A DNA stretch of 31,611 bases. Origin: Anaerolineae bacterium (GTDB taxonomy: Bacteria; Chloroflexota; Anaerolineae; Aggregatilineales; Aggregatilineaceae). The DNA lies in the NCBI GenBank assembly GCA_018056405.1, contig JAGPFT010000002.1, positions 1 through 31,611 on the forward strand, written 5' to 3'. Position 1 is the stretch's first letter, and each line of letters opens with the position of its first letter. Below, one piece after another: positions 7,038 to 16,191 of the stretch. The notes beneath the pieces were generated by a model. The model was not told the DNA's origin and searched no databases. It saw only the letters and a program-made list of their open reading frames with translations. The position numbers and the translations under genes were made by a program.

Positions 7038-8441
7038 TTGAAAGCGATTGATCTCCTGTACACGGGCCTGAAACGGCGGTGGAAGGAAGCGGCCCGCCAC
7101 TCGCAGCGCATGCCGCTGCCCAGGCAGCCGCTCGCCCTGCCTGAGCCACAGACCAGGCCGGCGCCCGTGCGCGTGCGCGATCTGATCGAGAAAGACCTGC
7201 CGACGGTGTTCACGCCGCGTTCGCCCGTCCGCGAGATTCGCTTCTTGCAGGGGCGCGACGAACTGATCGAGGACATGCGCGGCGCGCTGTACTATCTCGG
7301 CGCGGCCATCGTCATTTACGGCGAGCGCGGCGTCGGCAAAACGTCGCTGGCCAGGCTCGCCTCGGCCAAGCTGTGCGCGGAGATGATCTCGCTGCAGGGC
7401 ATCGAGCCGATCTACTACTCGGTCAGCGAGGGCGACACATTCCTGCACATCCTGGGATCCATCCTGCCCAAGATGGGCGTGGAGGATGTTGTTGTGAAGG
7501 TGCTGACTTCGGAGATCAGCGGGGCCAGGTCCGTCGTCAACGCGCAGTTGGTCGAGATGGAAGACAAATCGCGCACCGAGAAAACGACTACGGCCCGGCC
7601 ATTGATAGACCCGGAGCCGCGCCCGCAGGTCATCGTAGACCAGCTTAAAGGCAAGCGCGCTCTGATCATCCTGGACGACTACGAGCGCATCACCGACGAG
7701 AGCACGCGCAAGTTCTTCCCGGAGCTGATCAAGAAAATCTCCGACAACCAGTTGCAGGTCTCGCTGATCATCGTGGGCATTGGCGACAGCGCCAAAGACC
7801 TGGTCCAGGTGCACGAGTCGGTGGCCCGCAACCTGACGGCCATCCGCGTCCCACGCCTGACCGACGAGCAGATTCGCCAGATTGCCGTCGAAGGCTTCGC
7901 CGCCCTGCGCCTGAAGCATGAGCCAGAAGTGATCGCCCAGATCGTGCGTTACTCGGCCAACTTCCCTTACTACACACACCGTCTGTGCGAGGGTATCGTG
8001 CGCGCCTACATCGCTCAGGCGCGCAGCGGCACCCGTAGCGACTGGACGATCCGCGCCAGCGACGTGCCGGCGGCCATCCGCGAGGCGATCAAGAACTCGC
8101 CGCCGACACTTGTCTCCGCCTACGACGAGATCAAGGCGTCGGAGCGCGCGCTCCAGGTCGCCTATGTCATCGCCGATGCGCCTGAAGAGCCAGTCTCCCG
8201 CGCCCACATCAAGGAATACCTGACCGCCTGGACGGGCGAAGACCCGGACATTGACGCGGCGCTCAAGCGGCTGGTGGATCAGGGCATCGTGCAGCGCCCA
8301 GAGACGGGGCAGTACTGCTATTGCGACCCGTTGCAGCGCGCCTACACCATCCTGCGCTTCCGCGCCGACGCGCCGGACGAGCAACTGGCCAGGATTGATG
8401 CGGCGCTCGCCCGCGTCAAGAAAAAGGCCGCCGCCTCGTAA
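7038..8441 (+). CDS. AAA-type ATPase with C-terminal winged-helix-like region
   Basis: A 467-residue cytoplasmic protein. GRDELIEDM, then Walker A GERGVGKTS (K101) and Walker B ALIILDDYE (about residues 207-215), define an AAA_16/ORC-like P-loop ATPase. IIVGIGDSA is a sensor-1-like strand, and the lid region follows with IRVPRLTDEQIRQI. Residues from about 370 to 450 look like a winged-helix DNA-binding domain (YVIADAPEEPVSRAHIKEYL, then ALKRLVDQGIV). The TTG at 7038 is the first start; the purine run before it is a weak ribosome site, so the start is uncertain. Related proteins act in DNA transactions or as STAND-like switches, but no specific role can be assigned. It is not obviously linked to the corrinoid protein 400 bases downstream. 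Confidence 0.75.
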   Translation: MKAIDLLYTGLKRRWKEAARHSQRMPLPRQPLALPEPQTRPAPVRVRDLIEKDLPTVFTPRSPVREIRFLQGRDELIEDMRGALYYLGAAIVIYGERGVGKTSLARLASAKLCAEMISLQGIEPIYYSVSEGDTFLHILGSILPKMGVEDVVVKVLTSEISGARSVVNAQLVEMEDKSRTEKTTTARPLIDPEPRPQVIVDQLKGKRALIILDDYERITDESTRKFFPELIKKISDNQLQVSLIIVGIGDSAKDLVQVHESVARNLTAIRVPRLTDEQIRQIAVEGFAALRLKHEPEVIAQIVRYSANFPYYTHRLCEGIVRAYIAQARSGTRSDWTIRASDVPAAIREAIKNSPPTLVSAYDEIKASERALQVAYVIADAPEEPVSRAHIKEYLTAWTGEDPDIDAALKRLVDQGIVQRPETGQYCYCDPLQRAYTILRFRADAPDEQLARIDAALARVKKKAAAS

Positions 8442-8845
8442 GGGGCGGCGACACTCCGCTGCGCCCAGTCCCGGAACAGGCTTCCGAAGTCTCTTTCGGC
8501 GTAAGGCCCCTCTCCCAACCCCCTTTATGAGAATTGACAATCAAGTCAGGTAATGCGCGCAAATGTCTTGTAGGATACCGTCTTTGGGCGCACAGCGGCA
8601 ATGGACGCGCACCCCGCAGGGCCGGGCCGACCGCCATCCTGATAAGCATGAGAGAAATCATACCGCACGGGGCCAAATGGCTACTGGTGCGCTGCGGGGA
8701 TTTCGACTATCATTGCTGTGGTGTTTGCGGCTTAGGGCTGCCAACCCTCAGCAGCCGCGCTCCATCTTGTTGGCACCGTCTACGGGTGCTTAGTCGTCAG
8801 GCTTCCAGGCGCAGGATGACCTGGGCGAAAAGGAGTACGCGCAAA
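8442..8845 (+). other. 404-bp spacer, possible structured leader of corrinoid gene
   Basis: No gene is supported. An imperfect hairpin pairs GCGGCT (8727-8732) and AGGG (8734-8737) with CCCT (8745-8748) and AGCCGC (8753-8758), and a second small stem pairs CCAGG and CCTGG just before the ribosome site. TTGACA occurs near 8533 but lacks a -10 at the right spacing. I looked for a cobalamin riboswitch B12 box and did not find one. Confidence 0.35.
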
Positions 8846-9478
8846 ATGTCGTTGATTCAAGAGATTCGCCAAGCTGTGATTGAAGGGCAGGCCAAAGTTG
8901 TCGTGCCAAAGGTCGAGCAGGCGCTCGCTGAAGGAATAGCCCCGGAGACGATTCTGCACGAGGGCCTGATTGACGCGATGGGCGAAGTGGGCCGCATGTT
9001 CGAAGAAGGCGAGTACTTCGTGCCGGAGATGCTCATCGCTGCGCGGGCCATGTCGGCAGCGCTGGAAAAGCTCAAACCGCTGCTGGTTGAGACGGGCGTT
9101 GAGCCAATCGGCAAGGTGGCCATTGGCACGGTCAAGGGAGACCTGCACGACATCGGCAAGTCGCTGGTGGCGATGATGCTCGAAGGTGCCGGGTTCGAGA
9201 TCGTCAACCTGGGCGTGGATGTCGCGCCGGAGAAGTTCGTGGCGGAGATTCAGAACGGCGCGCAGATCGTGGCCATGTCCGCCCTGCTGACCACGACCAT
9301 GCCCAACATGAAGTCAACTATCGAGGCGCTCAAGGCCGCCGGGCTGCGCGACAAGGCCAAAGTTCTCATCGGCGGCGCGCCGGTGACCCAGGCCTACGCC
9401 GACGAGATCGGCGCCGATGGCTACGCACCGGATGCTTCGGCAGCAGTGCGCAAGGCCAAGCAGCTCATCGGCAACTAA
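8846..9478 (+). CDS. methyltransferase-type corrinoid (B12-binding) protein
   Basis: A 210-residue protein of the MtaC/MtbC/MttC and MetH-like corrinoid family, which carries methyl groups on a cobalamin between a substrate methyltransferase and an acceptor enzyme. An N-terminal helical cap (residues 1-85, with HEGLIDAMGEVGRMFEEGEYFVPEML) precedes the Rossmann B12 domain. DLHDIG holds the cobalt-ligand H101, followed by GFEIVNLGVDV, ALLTTTM, GGAPVT and GADGYAPDA. The ATG at 8846 has AGGAG ten bases upstream, and the family's normal N-terminus begins here, so the longer open frame is not used. No MtaB/MtbB-type methyltransferase, activator or MtbA gene is adjacent, which makes this an orphan, and the methyl donor cannot be named. 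Confidence 0.9.
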   Translation: MSLIQEIRQAVIEGQAKVVVPKVEQALAEGIAPETILHEGLIDAMGEVGRMFEEGEYFVPEMLIAARAMSAALEKLKPLLVETGVEPIGKVAIGTVKGDLHDIGKSLVAMMLEGAGFEIVNLGVDVAPEKFVAEIQNGAQIVAMSALLTTTMPNMKSTIEALKAAGLRDKAKVLIGGAPVTQAYADEIGADGYAPDASAAVRKAKQLIGN

Positions 9479-9503
9479 CGCCCCGTCCATTCCCCAAACC
9501 AGG

Positions 9504-9540
9504 CGCGCGCCACGAGCAGCAATTGTGCTCATGGCGCGCG
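9504..9540. terminator. strong hairpin between corrinoid gene and xylB
   Basis: A 15-bp stem with one mismatch (arms CGCGCGCCACGAGCA and TGCTCATGGCGCGCG) and a 7-base loop lies 26 bases after the corrinoid stop. The convergent xylB gene also ends nearby, so it may terminate both transcripts. No clear T-run follows, so intrinsic termination is plausible rather than certain. Confidence 0.6.
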
Positions 9541-9555
9541 TGATTATTCCCCGTA

Positions 9556-9758
9556 CCCGTCAGAGGGCCGCCTGCCGGTCGAAGGCGCGGCTGGCTGGTG
9601 GCGTGCCAACCTCACCCCCGCTCGGCCCACTGACGCGGGCCTCGCCGCCCCCTCTCCGTCAACGGAGAGGGGGAAAGGCCGAGCGTAGCGAGGCCAGGGG
9701 GTGAGGTAAACCGCAGAGCAGCGCCCCCCCGTCAGAGCGCCGCCTGCCGGTCGAAGGC
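9556..9758. repeat. 31-bp direct repeat copied from the xylB 3' end, flanking a palindrome
   Basis: Positions 9728-9758 (the last xylB codons, the stop and three bases) are repeated at 9556-9586 with 30 of 31 matches. The 141 bases between hold the CCTCACCC-family unit at 9610-9707. A former 3' end of xylB appears to have been duplicated when the palindrome arrived. Confidence 0.75.
9610..9707. repeat. CCTCACCC-family palindromic repeat
   Basis: The unit runs from CCTCACCCCCGCTCGGCC to GAGGCCAGGGGGTGAGGT, with a central stem whose arms are CCCCCTCTCCG and CGGAGAGGGGG. It is bracketed by the 31-bp xylB-end duplication. Confidence 0.8.
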
Positions 9759-11222
9759 CGGCTTGAGCAGCGGGTAGAGATCGCGGTAAAGCTGGTAGGT
9801 CGCTTCGTAGGCTCCGGCATCCGCGCCCGGCTCGACGCGCGCGCCCGTCTTGACCGCCGCAATGGCCGCTGTCTGCACGTCCGGCCACACGCCGCCGCCC
9901 ACCCCGGCCAGCAGTGCCGCGCCATAGGCCGCGCCTTCTATCGCTTCCGCCACCACCAGCGGCACGCCCAGCACATCGGCCATGATCTGCCGCCAGAGCA
10001 GGCTCCTGGCCCCGCCGCCGCTCACGCGCACTTCGTGGATCAGCCCGGCAGGGCTAGCTTTAATCAGCTCGAAGCTGTCGCGCAGCCCAAAGGCCACGCC
10101 CTCCAGCACGGCGCGCGTCAGGTGAGCGCGCGTGTGACGGGCCGTCAGCCCGACGAACGCGCCGCGCGCCAGGGGGTCGGGGTGCGGCGTGCGCTCGCCG
10201 GTCAGGTAGGGCAGGAAGAGCAGCCCCTCGCAGCCGGGCGGCGCTTCCCCGGCTTCATCGGTCAGCGCGCCGAAGTCCTCGCCCGGAGCGAGCGTGTCGC
10301 GGAACCACTGCAGGCTGCCCGCCGCGCTGAGCATGACGCCCATGAAATGCCACTGGCCTGGCACGGCGTGGCAAAAGGCGTGCAGCCGCCCGTCCGGCTC
10401 GTAGGCGTAGCTGGCCAGGGGTGCGAAGACCACCCCCGACGTGCCCACCGTCAGAGCGACGATGCCCGGCTGCACCGCCCCGACGCCGGTCGCCTGGGCC
10501 GCCTGGTCGCCCCCCCCGCCGACGACGGGCGTGCCCGCCTGCAGGCCGGTCAGCGCGGCGGCCCCCTCGCTGATCACGCCGGTCACCTGCGGCCCCTCGT
10601 GGACTTTGGGCAGCCAGGCGGCGGGAATGTTCAGCGCATCCAGCACCGCCTGAGACCAGCGGCGGTTGGCCACATCGAGCAACAGCGTACCCGACGCCCC
10701 GGCCAGGTCGGTGTGATGATCGCCGGTCAGCTTGAAGCGGATGAAGTCCTTGGGCAGCAGGATGTGGCGGATGCGCGCGTAGATTTCAGGCTCGTGCTCG
10801 CGCACCCACAGAATCTTGGGCGCGGTGAAGCCGGTCAGCGCGCGGTTGCCGGTAAGCTGGATCAGACGCGAGGGGCCGATGGTCGCCGTGATCGCGTCGC
10901 ACTGCGCCTGCGTGCGCTGGTCGTTCCACAGGATGGCCGGGCGCAGCACCTCGTCGCGTTCGTCCAGGCAGACCAGCCCGTGCATCTGCCCGGTCAGCCC
11001 GATGGCCTGGATCGTGTCGGCGGCGCCGGTCTGCGCCAGCACCGCGCGGATCGAGGCGACCATGCCGTTCCACCAATCCGCCGGGTCCTGCTCGCTCCAC
11101 AGCGGGAACGGCTGGCTGATGGGGTGTGGCGTCGTGTGGCTGGCGATCACCTCGCCGCGCTCGTCAATCAGCAGCGCCTTGGAGCCGGTCGTACTGACAT
11201 CAAGGCCGAGTAGCGTGCGCAT
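9732..11222 (-). CDS. xylB: xylulokinase
   Basis: A 496-residue FGGY-family kinase that phosphorylates D-xylulose to xylulose 5-phosphate in the cytoplasm. Diagnostic sequences are LGLDVSTTGSKALLID at the N-terminus, GLTGQMHGLV (typical of XylB), WNDQRT, GGGGDQAAQATG with the catalytic base D239, TVGTSGVV, and PYLTGERTPHPDPLARG with VSGGGARS near the C-terminus. Length matches the family. It is the last gene of the sugar locus, starting 8 bases after xylA; its ribosome site GGAGGGA overlaps the xylA stop, implying coupled translation. The pair is the classic isomerase pathway for xylose. Substrate could broaden to other ketoses, but with xylA adjacent the assignment is secure. Confidence 0.95.
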   Translation of the reverse strand: MRTLLGLDVSTTGSKALLIDERGEVIASHTTPHPISQPFPLWSEQDPADWWNGMVASIRAVLAQTGAADTIQAIGLTGQMHGLVCLDERDEVLRPAILWNDQRTQAQCDAITATIGPSRLIQLTGNRALTGFTAPKILWVREHEPEIYARIRHILLPKDFIRFKLTGDHHTDLAGASGTLLLDVANRRWSQAVLDALNIPAAWLPKVHEGPQVTGVISEGAAALTGLQAGTPVVGGGGDQAAQATGVGAVQPGIVALTVGTSGVVFAPLASYAYEPDGRLHAFCHAVPGQWHFMGVMLSAAGSLQWFRDTLAPGEDFGALTDEAGEAPPGCEGLLFLPYLTGERTPHPDPLARGAFVGLTARHTRAHLTRAVLEGVAFGLRDSFELIKASPAGLIHEVRVSGGGARSLLWRQIMADVLGVPLVVAEAIEGAAYGAALLAGVGGGVWPDVQTAAIAAVKTGARVEPGADAGAYEATYQLYRDLYPLLKPAFDRQAAL

Positions 11223-11230
11223 AGTCCCTC

Positions 11231-12397
<1,167 letters not shown>

Positions 12398-12466
12398 GCT
12401 AGATGCTCCTCGTCATGTCACGAATGTTGCGGTGCGCGGCAGGCGCGCTGCTGTGCAGGGGTTGCA

Positions 12467-12492
12467 CAAGAGGGGACACGTGTCCCCTCTTG
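12467..12492. promoter_or_regulatory. perfect 26-nt palindrome upstream of xylA
   Basis: The arm CAAGAGGGGACAC is followed directly by its exact reverse complement. It begins 70 bases before the xylA start, on the upstream side. It could be an operator, a processing/terminator hairpin, or another mobile palindrome like those nearby. It does not resemble the XylR-type site at 26058. Confidence 0.5.
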
Positions 12493-12606
12493 CCAATATC
12501 GCTGGTGAGTTGCCGGGCCGCCGGCTTTGAGAGGGCATCACACTGCTGCGACTCTTCGTCGGAGGAACGGCAGCACAAGGAGCTTGAAGATGGCGACTCT
12601 GGTTGA

Positions 12607-12704
12607 CCTCACCCCCAGCCTCGCTGTGCTCGGCTTGCCCCCTCTCTAACATAACATATGGAGAGGGGGCGGCGAGGCGCGTCAGCGCCGAGCGAGGGTG
12701 AGGT
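12607..12704. repeat. CCTCACCC-family palindromic repeat
   Basis: The unit runs from CCTCACCCCCAGCCTCGCT to GCCGAGCGAGGGTGAGGT. The central stem is interrupted by an AT-rich loop (TAACATAACATA) not seen in the other copies. The spacer 12398-12836 otherwise holds only the palindromes at 12467 and 12771. Confidence 0.8.
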
Positions 12705-12770
12705 AAAGCGAAGAAGCTGCCCAGACCAAACGCCAACCTTGATATCTGTCCGTCTCTGATGCCACACTCC

Positions 12771-12798
12771 GTAGGGGCGTATGGCCATACGCCCCTAC
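12771..12798. repeat. perfect 28-nt GTAGGGGCG palindrome
   Basis: GTAGGGGCGTATGG is followed by its exact reverse complement. It lies 38 bases after the stop of the upstream oxidoreductase gene (transcribed right to left). A degenerate version is at 26294-26321. Palindromes of this type are widespread intergenic repeats in Chloroflexota and cyanobacteria. Confidence 0.8.
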
Positions 12799-12836
12799 CC
12801 AAGCCATGCGCCCAAGAAGAGCAGCGAGCGGACAGA

Positions 12837-14033
12837 CTAGTACTTGATGTCCACCGCACGCCCGCTGGCCGCCGAGGCGACGATAGCGTCGCAGATCACG
12901 GCGTTGCGGTAGCCGTCCAGGAAAGTCGCCCCATAGGGTGCCACGTCCTTGTGATTGACGATGGCGTCGAAGAAGTGGTTGAACTCGTGGACGAAGCTGT
13001 GCTCCCAGCCGATCATGTGCCCGTGCGGCCACCAGTTGGACCAGTAGGGGTGGTAGCCCTCGCTGATCAGCGCCGTGTGGAAGCCGCGCGTCTCCTTTGG
13101 CTCCTCGTTGGCCCAGAAGACCTCCAGTTCGTTGAGCCGCTCCAGGTTGAAGCGGATCGAGCCGTTCTGCGCGTTGATCTCGAAGCAGTTGTAGTTCTTG
13201 CGGCCCTGGCAGAAGCGCGAGGCTTCCATCGTGCCCAGCGCCCCGCCTTCGAAGTCGAAGAGGGCCACGAAGGCATCGTCCACGTCCGACGGCACCATCC
13301 TGGACGGATCGCTGCCCGAAGGACGCTCCTTCAGCCAGTTCTGGGTCATGCCCATGACGCGGGTCGGCTCGCCGACCAGGAAGCGGGCCAGGTCAATGAT
13401 GTGCGCGCCCAGGTCGCCCAGCGCGCCGCTGCCGGCGATATGCTTCTGGAAGCGCCAGCTTGTCGGCATCTTGGGGTCCATACCCCATTCCTGCAGGTAG
13501 ACGGCGCGCCAGTGGTAGATGCGACCCAGCGCCCCGCTCTCGATCAGCTTGCGCGCCTGGACGACCGCCGGCACGAAGCGGTAGTTGAAGGCCACCTGGT
13601 GCTTGACGCCCGCTTTCTGCACGGCATCCAGCATCCTTCTGGCTTCTTCGGCGGTGCGGGCCAGCGGCTTCTCAGAGAAAACGTGCTTGCCAGCCTGGGC
13701 GGCGGCGATGCATGGCTCGGCATGCATGTCGTTCGGCCCGCCGTTGTCGAAGACCTGAACGTCCGGGTCTTCGATCAGCTTGCGCCAGTCGGTATAGTAC
13801 TTCTCGTACCCGTAGCGCTTGGCTGCCTCAGCCACCGCCTCCTCATTGCGCCCGCAGATGGCGACCAGGCGCGGGATAGCGACCGGCGGATACATGATGT
13901 AGGGGATCTTCTTGAAGGCATTGGCGTGGGCCTTGCCCATGAAGGCGTAGCCCAACATGCCGATCCCGATATGGGGAGCCTCGCCCTCGGCTTTGGCTCC
14001 GGCCATGCTGATGAACCCAACCTCGTCAGACAT
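12837..14033 (-). CDS. Gfo/Idh/MocA-family NAD(P) sugar oxidoreductase
   Basis: A 398-residue cytoplasmic dehydrogenase. After a 20-residue leader the Rossmann motif GIGMLGYAFMG (residues 23-33) binds the nucleotide. FSEKPLART carries the conserved EKP (K122), and NYRFVPAV and GDLGAHIIDLARFLVGE follow, the last holding the family's acid/base Asp and His. Such enzymes oxidise or reduce a hydroxyl of a sugar, inositol or glycoside. The start at 14033 has GGGGGA upstream; an internal ATG at 14006 would remove most of the leader. It begins 19 bases after the sugar isomerase-like gene and is the last gene before the xylA spacer. The substrate is unknown; a pentose or pentoside fits the setting. 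Confidence 0.85.
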   Translation of the reverse strand: MSDEVGFISMAGAKAEGEAPHIGIGMLGYAFMGKAHANAFKKIPYIMYPPVAIPRLVAICGRNEEAVAEAAKRYGYEKYYTDWRKLIEDPDVQVFDNGGPNDMHAEPCIAAAQAGKHVFSEKPLARTAEEARRMLDAVQKAGVKHQVAFNYRFVPAVVQARKLIESGALGRIYHWRAVYLQEWGMDPKMPTSWRFQKHIAGSGALGDLGAHIIDLARFLVGEPTRVMGMTQNWLKERPSGSDPSRMVPSDVDDAFVALFDFEGGALGTMEASRFCQGRKNYNCFEINAQNGSIRFNLERLNELEVFWANEEPKETRGFHTALISEGYHPYWSNWWPHGHMIGWEHSFVHEFNHFFDAIVNHKDVAPYGATFLDGYRNAVICDAIVASAASGRAVDIKY

Positions 14034-14052
14034 CGCTCACGTCCCCCCGTCC

Positions 14053-15054
14053 CTAGTTCTCGGCGAAGGCCGCATCAAAGGCGACCGACGACGGCGTGAA
14101 GTCCGCCTTGCGGGTCACTTCGCACGCCTCGCGCGCGCCGTGCTCGCGATCCATGCCGCTGTCTTCCCATTCGATGGAGAGCGGGCCTTTGTAGCCGATG
14201 CGGTTCAGCGCGCGGACGATGTTGCGTAGGTCCACGTCGCCATGGCCGGGCGAGACGAAGTTCCAGCCGCGCCGGTAATCGCCGAACTGGAGGTGCGAGC
14301 CGAGGATGCTGTTGCGCCCGGAGAGGCGGACCTTAGAGTCCTTGACGTGCACGTGGAAGATGCGATCTGGGAAAGCGTTGATGAACTCTACCGGGTCGAA
14401 GAACTGGTGCACGAAGTGGCTGGGGTCGAAGTTGAAGCCGAACGCCTTGTGATAGTCCAGCGCCTTGAGCGTCCGCTCGGCGGTGTAGATGTCGTAGGCG
14501 ATCTCCGACGGGTGGCATTCCAGGGCGAAGCGCACGCCCTCGCGGGCGAACACGTCGAGGATCGGCTTCCAGCGGGCGGCGAACTCCTCAAAGCCGCGAT
14601 CAATCATGGCGTCGGTCGTGGGCGGGAAGAAGTAAAGCAGGTGCCAGACCGGGCTGCCGGTGAAGCCGTTGACCACGTTGACGCCGAACAGCTTGGCGGC
14701 GCGGGCCGTGTCCTTCACTTCCTGGGCGCAGCGCTGGCGCACGCCTTCGGGATCGCCGTCGCCCCACAGGCGCGGCGGGAGGATGGACTTGTGCCGCTCG
14801 TCAATCAGCGCGTCGGCGACGCACTGGCCAACCAGGTGCGTGCTGATGGCGAAGCACTTCAGCCCGTGCTTCTCCAGGATGTCCCAACGGCTCTGGGTGT
14901 AGCCGTCCTGAGACAGCGCCTTGTCTACCTCGAAGTGATCGCCCCAGCAGGCAAGTTCCAGCCCGTCATAGCCAAAGCTGACGGCCTTCTCGGCCACGAC
15001 TTCCAGGGGCAGATCGGCCCACTGGCCGGTGAAGATGGTGATTGGCCTAGCCAT
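14053..15054 (-). CDS. sugar phosphate isomerase/epimerase-fold protein (AP-endonuclease-2-like TIM barrel)
   Basis: A 333-residue TIM barrel of the xylose-isomerase-like superfamily. Candidate metal ligands are E179 (ALECHPSEI, with H181), D210 and H213 (NFDPSHFVHQ), H236 (HVHVKDS) and E295 (SIEWED). The start has AGGAGAAAGGA upstream. The 19-base gap to the downstream Gfo/Idh/MocA gene suggests the two proteins act in sequence. Family members isomerise or epimerise sugars, and some, partnered with Gfo/Idh/MocA enzymes, catalyse beta-elimination of 3-keto glycosides. The sequence does not choose between these. Unlike xylose isomerase proper, its motifs and length place it outside XylA. Confidence 0.8.
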   Translation of the reverse strand: MARPITIFTGQWADLPLEVVAEKAVSFGYDGLELACWGDHFEVDKALSQDGYTQSRWDILEKHGLKCFAISTHLVGQCVADALIDERHKSILPPRLWGDGDPEGVRQRCAQEVKDTARAAKLFGVNVVNGFTGSPVWHLLYFFPPTTDAMIDRGFEEFAARWKPILDVFAREGVRFALECHPSEIAYDIYTAERTLKALDYHKAFGFNFDPSHFVHQFFDPVEFINAFPDRIFHVHVKDSKVRLSGRNSILGSHLQFGDYRRGWNFVSPGHGDVDLRNIVRALNRIGYKGPLSIEWEDSGMDREHGAREACEVTRKADFTPSSVAFDAAFAEN

Positions 15055-15150
15055 AATAGAAAGTCCTTTCTCCTAATCCGTAGAACAGGCTCTCAGAAAC
15101 TATGTGGCACCCGGCGCATGGCCGGACACCTTCCAGGGCCGGCGCGCCAA

Positions 15151-15909
15151 TCAGCCGGGCGAAGCGCCCAGTCGCTCCGGCGGGACGGCCTGGCTGTGGG
15201 CGGCGGGCGATGTTTTGGCTCCGTCCGGCACCAGCTCGCGCACGGCTAAGTAGACCAGACTGGCGGGCAGCAAGCTCACCAGAGCCAGCACCGGGACTTT
15301 GGCCATGCGGAACTCTTCTTCGGCGTCGTCACGAATCTGCGCCTTCTCCTCGTCGGTCTTGAAGTCCCACAACGTCTGGCCGAAGCCGTATGGCTCCGTC
15401 GGCTTCGAGGCCGGGATCAGCAGCGCAGTGATGGCGATCCACGCGACCAGCGCCGCCGCCAGCCCCATCAGGTGCGCGCGCCGGCTGAGCGGCGGCAGCG
15501 CCTTGCTCGCGCGGAGGGGCAGCGGCTCGAAATGGCTCCAGATCATGAAAGCCACCACGGAGGCCAGCAGCAGCAGGAAGCCATACTCATAGGCGAACAG
15601 CTTCCAGCCCTGAAACAGCCCCAGCACGCCCAGCAGGATGCCGGCGATGATGATCATCTCGATGGGCCGGTACGTGCGCACTGGCACTCTGCCTCCCAAC
15701 CAGATCGCTACGATCACGATCACACAAGCGAAGGCCACGATAATGGACACGAAGACGGCGACAAAGGGAATGGCCTTGATCAACACCTCATTCTGCTGTT
15801 CAACCGAGAGCTGCGAGTCCGTATACAGCTTGAACAGCCCGCCGAAAGCGAGAATGATCGCGATGGCAATAGCAAACCGGGTGACAATCCGAATGAGTCT
15901 TCTGCGCAT
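15151..15909 (-). CDS. six-segment membrane protein of unknown function
   Basis: A 252-residue hydrophobic protein that I do not recognise. It has about six membrane segments: near residues 10-27, 47-73, 83-101, 107-122, 148-168 and 213-233. The last is preceded by an acidic, charged stretch (DFKTDEEKAQIRDDAEEEFR). The N-terminus MRRRLIR is positive-inside. I placed the start at the ATG at 15909; sequence upstream in the same frame is repeat DNA, not protein. No transporter or enzyme motif is visible. It lies between two sugar-processing genes on the same strand, so a role with that locus is possible, but a repeat-filled spacer separates it from the upstream gene. Confidence 0.7.
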   Translation of the reverse strand: MRRRLIRIVTRFAIAIAIILAFGGLFKLYTDSQLSVEQQNEVLIKAIPFVAVFVSIIVAFACVIVIVAIWLGGRVPVRTYRPIEMIIIAGILLGVLGLFQGWKLFAYEYGFLLLLASVVAFMIWSHFEPLPLRASKALPPLSRRAHLMGLAAALVAWIAITALLIPASKPTEPYGFGQTLWDFKTDEEKAQIRDDAEEEFRMAKVPVLALVSLLPASLVYLAVRELVPDGAKTSPAAHSQAVPPERLGASPG

Positions 15910-16010
15910 GGTTTTTTCGTCTCTGCTTGGTGGCCCGGCGGAGACAGCCCGCCTCCATCGGGTGCACGAACACTCTGTTGCCAGGGGAAGTTCAGGAATG
16001 CTCGCTGAAC

Positions 16011-16114
16011 GCCTCCCCCTCAATCCCCCCTCCAGCAAAGCTAGAGGGGGGACGTCTGGCAAGCCGCTCTCCCCTTCCCTCAGCAAAGCTAGGGGAAGGG
16101 GCCGGGGACGGGGG
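16011..16114. repeat. CCTCACCC-family palindromic repeat, diverged
   Basis: Two stem units, CCTCCAGCAAAGCTAGAGG and CCTTCCCTCAGCAAAGCTAGGGG, sit between CCTCCCCCTCAATCCCCCC and GGCCGGGGACGGGGG. It lies in the 282-bp gap between the EKP-less oxidoreductase and the membrane protein. Nothing else is seen in that gap. Confidence 0.65.
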
Positions 16115-16191
16115 CCTTCCGACAACTGCCTGATGGCTTGTTCGTGGACCCTCCTCCACCGGGCATGGTCAACCTCGTTGCGCCGGGCGCA

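Noticed and set aside
6951..8540. 529-codon open frame on the - strand
   Set aside because: It lies opposite the AAA ATPase, which has intact Walker motifs; the antisense protein resembles nothing and extends into repeats.
8442..8845. Cobalamin riboswitch before the corrinoid gene
   Set aside because: No B12-box-like sequence or matching architecture is visible; only generic hairpins.
12759..14099. 446-codon open frame on the + strand over the oxidoreductase
   Set aside because: The opposite strand encodes a full Gfo/Idh/MocA protein; the shadow starts inside a palindromic repeat.
15910..16125. 72-residue N-terminal extension of the membrane protein
   Set aside because: The extension is translated repeat DNA rich in Pro, Arg and Ser; the ATG at 15909 starts a normal positive-inside membrane protein.
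16141..16149. Fourth copy of GTCCACGAA (as TTCGTGGAC) as a target duplication
   Set aside because: No partner copy or matching TIR end lies next to it, so it may be chance or a remnant.
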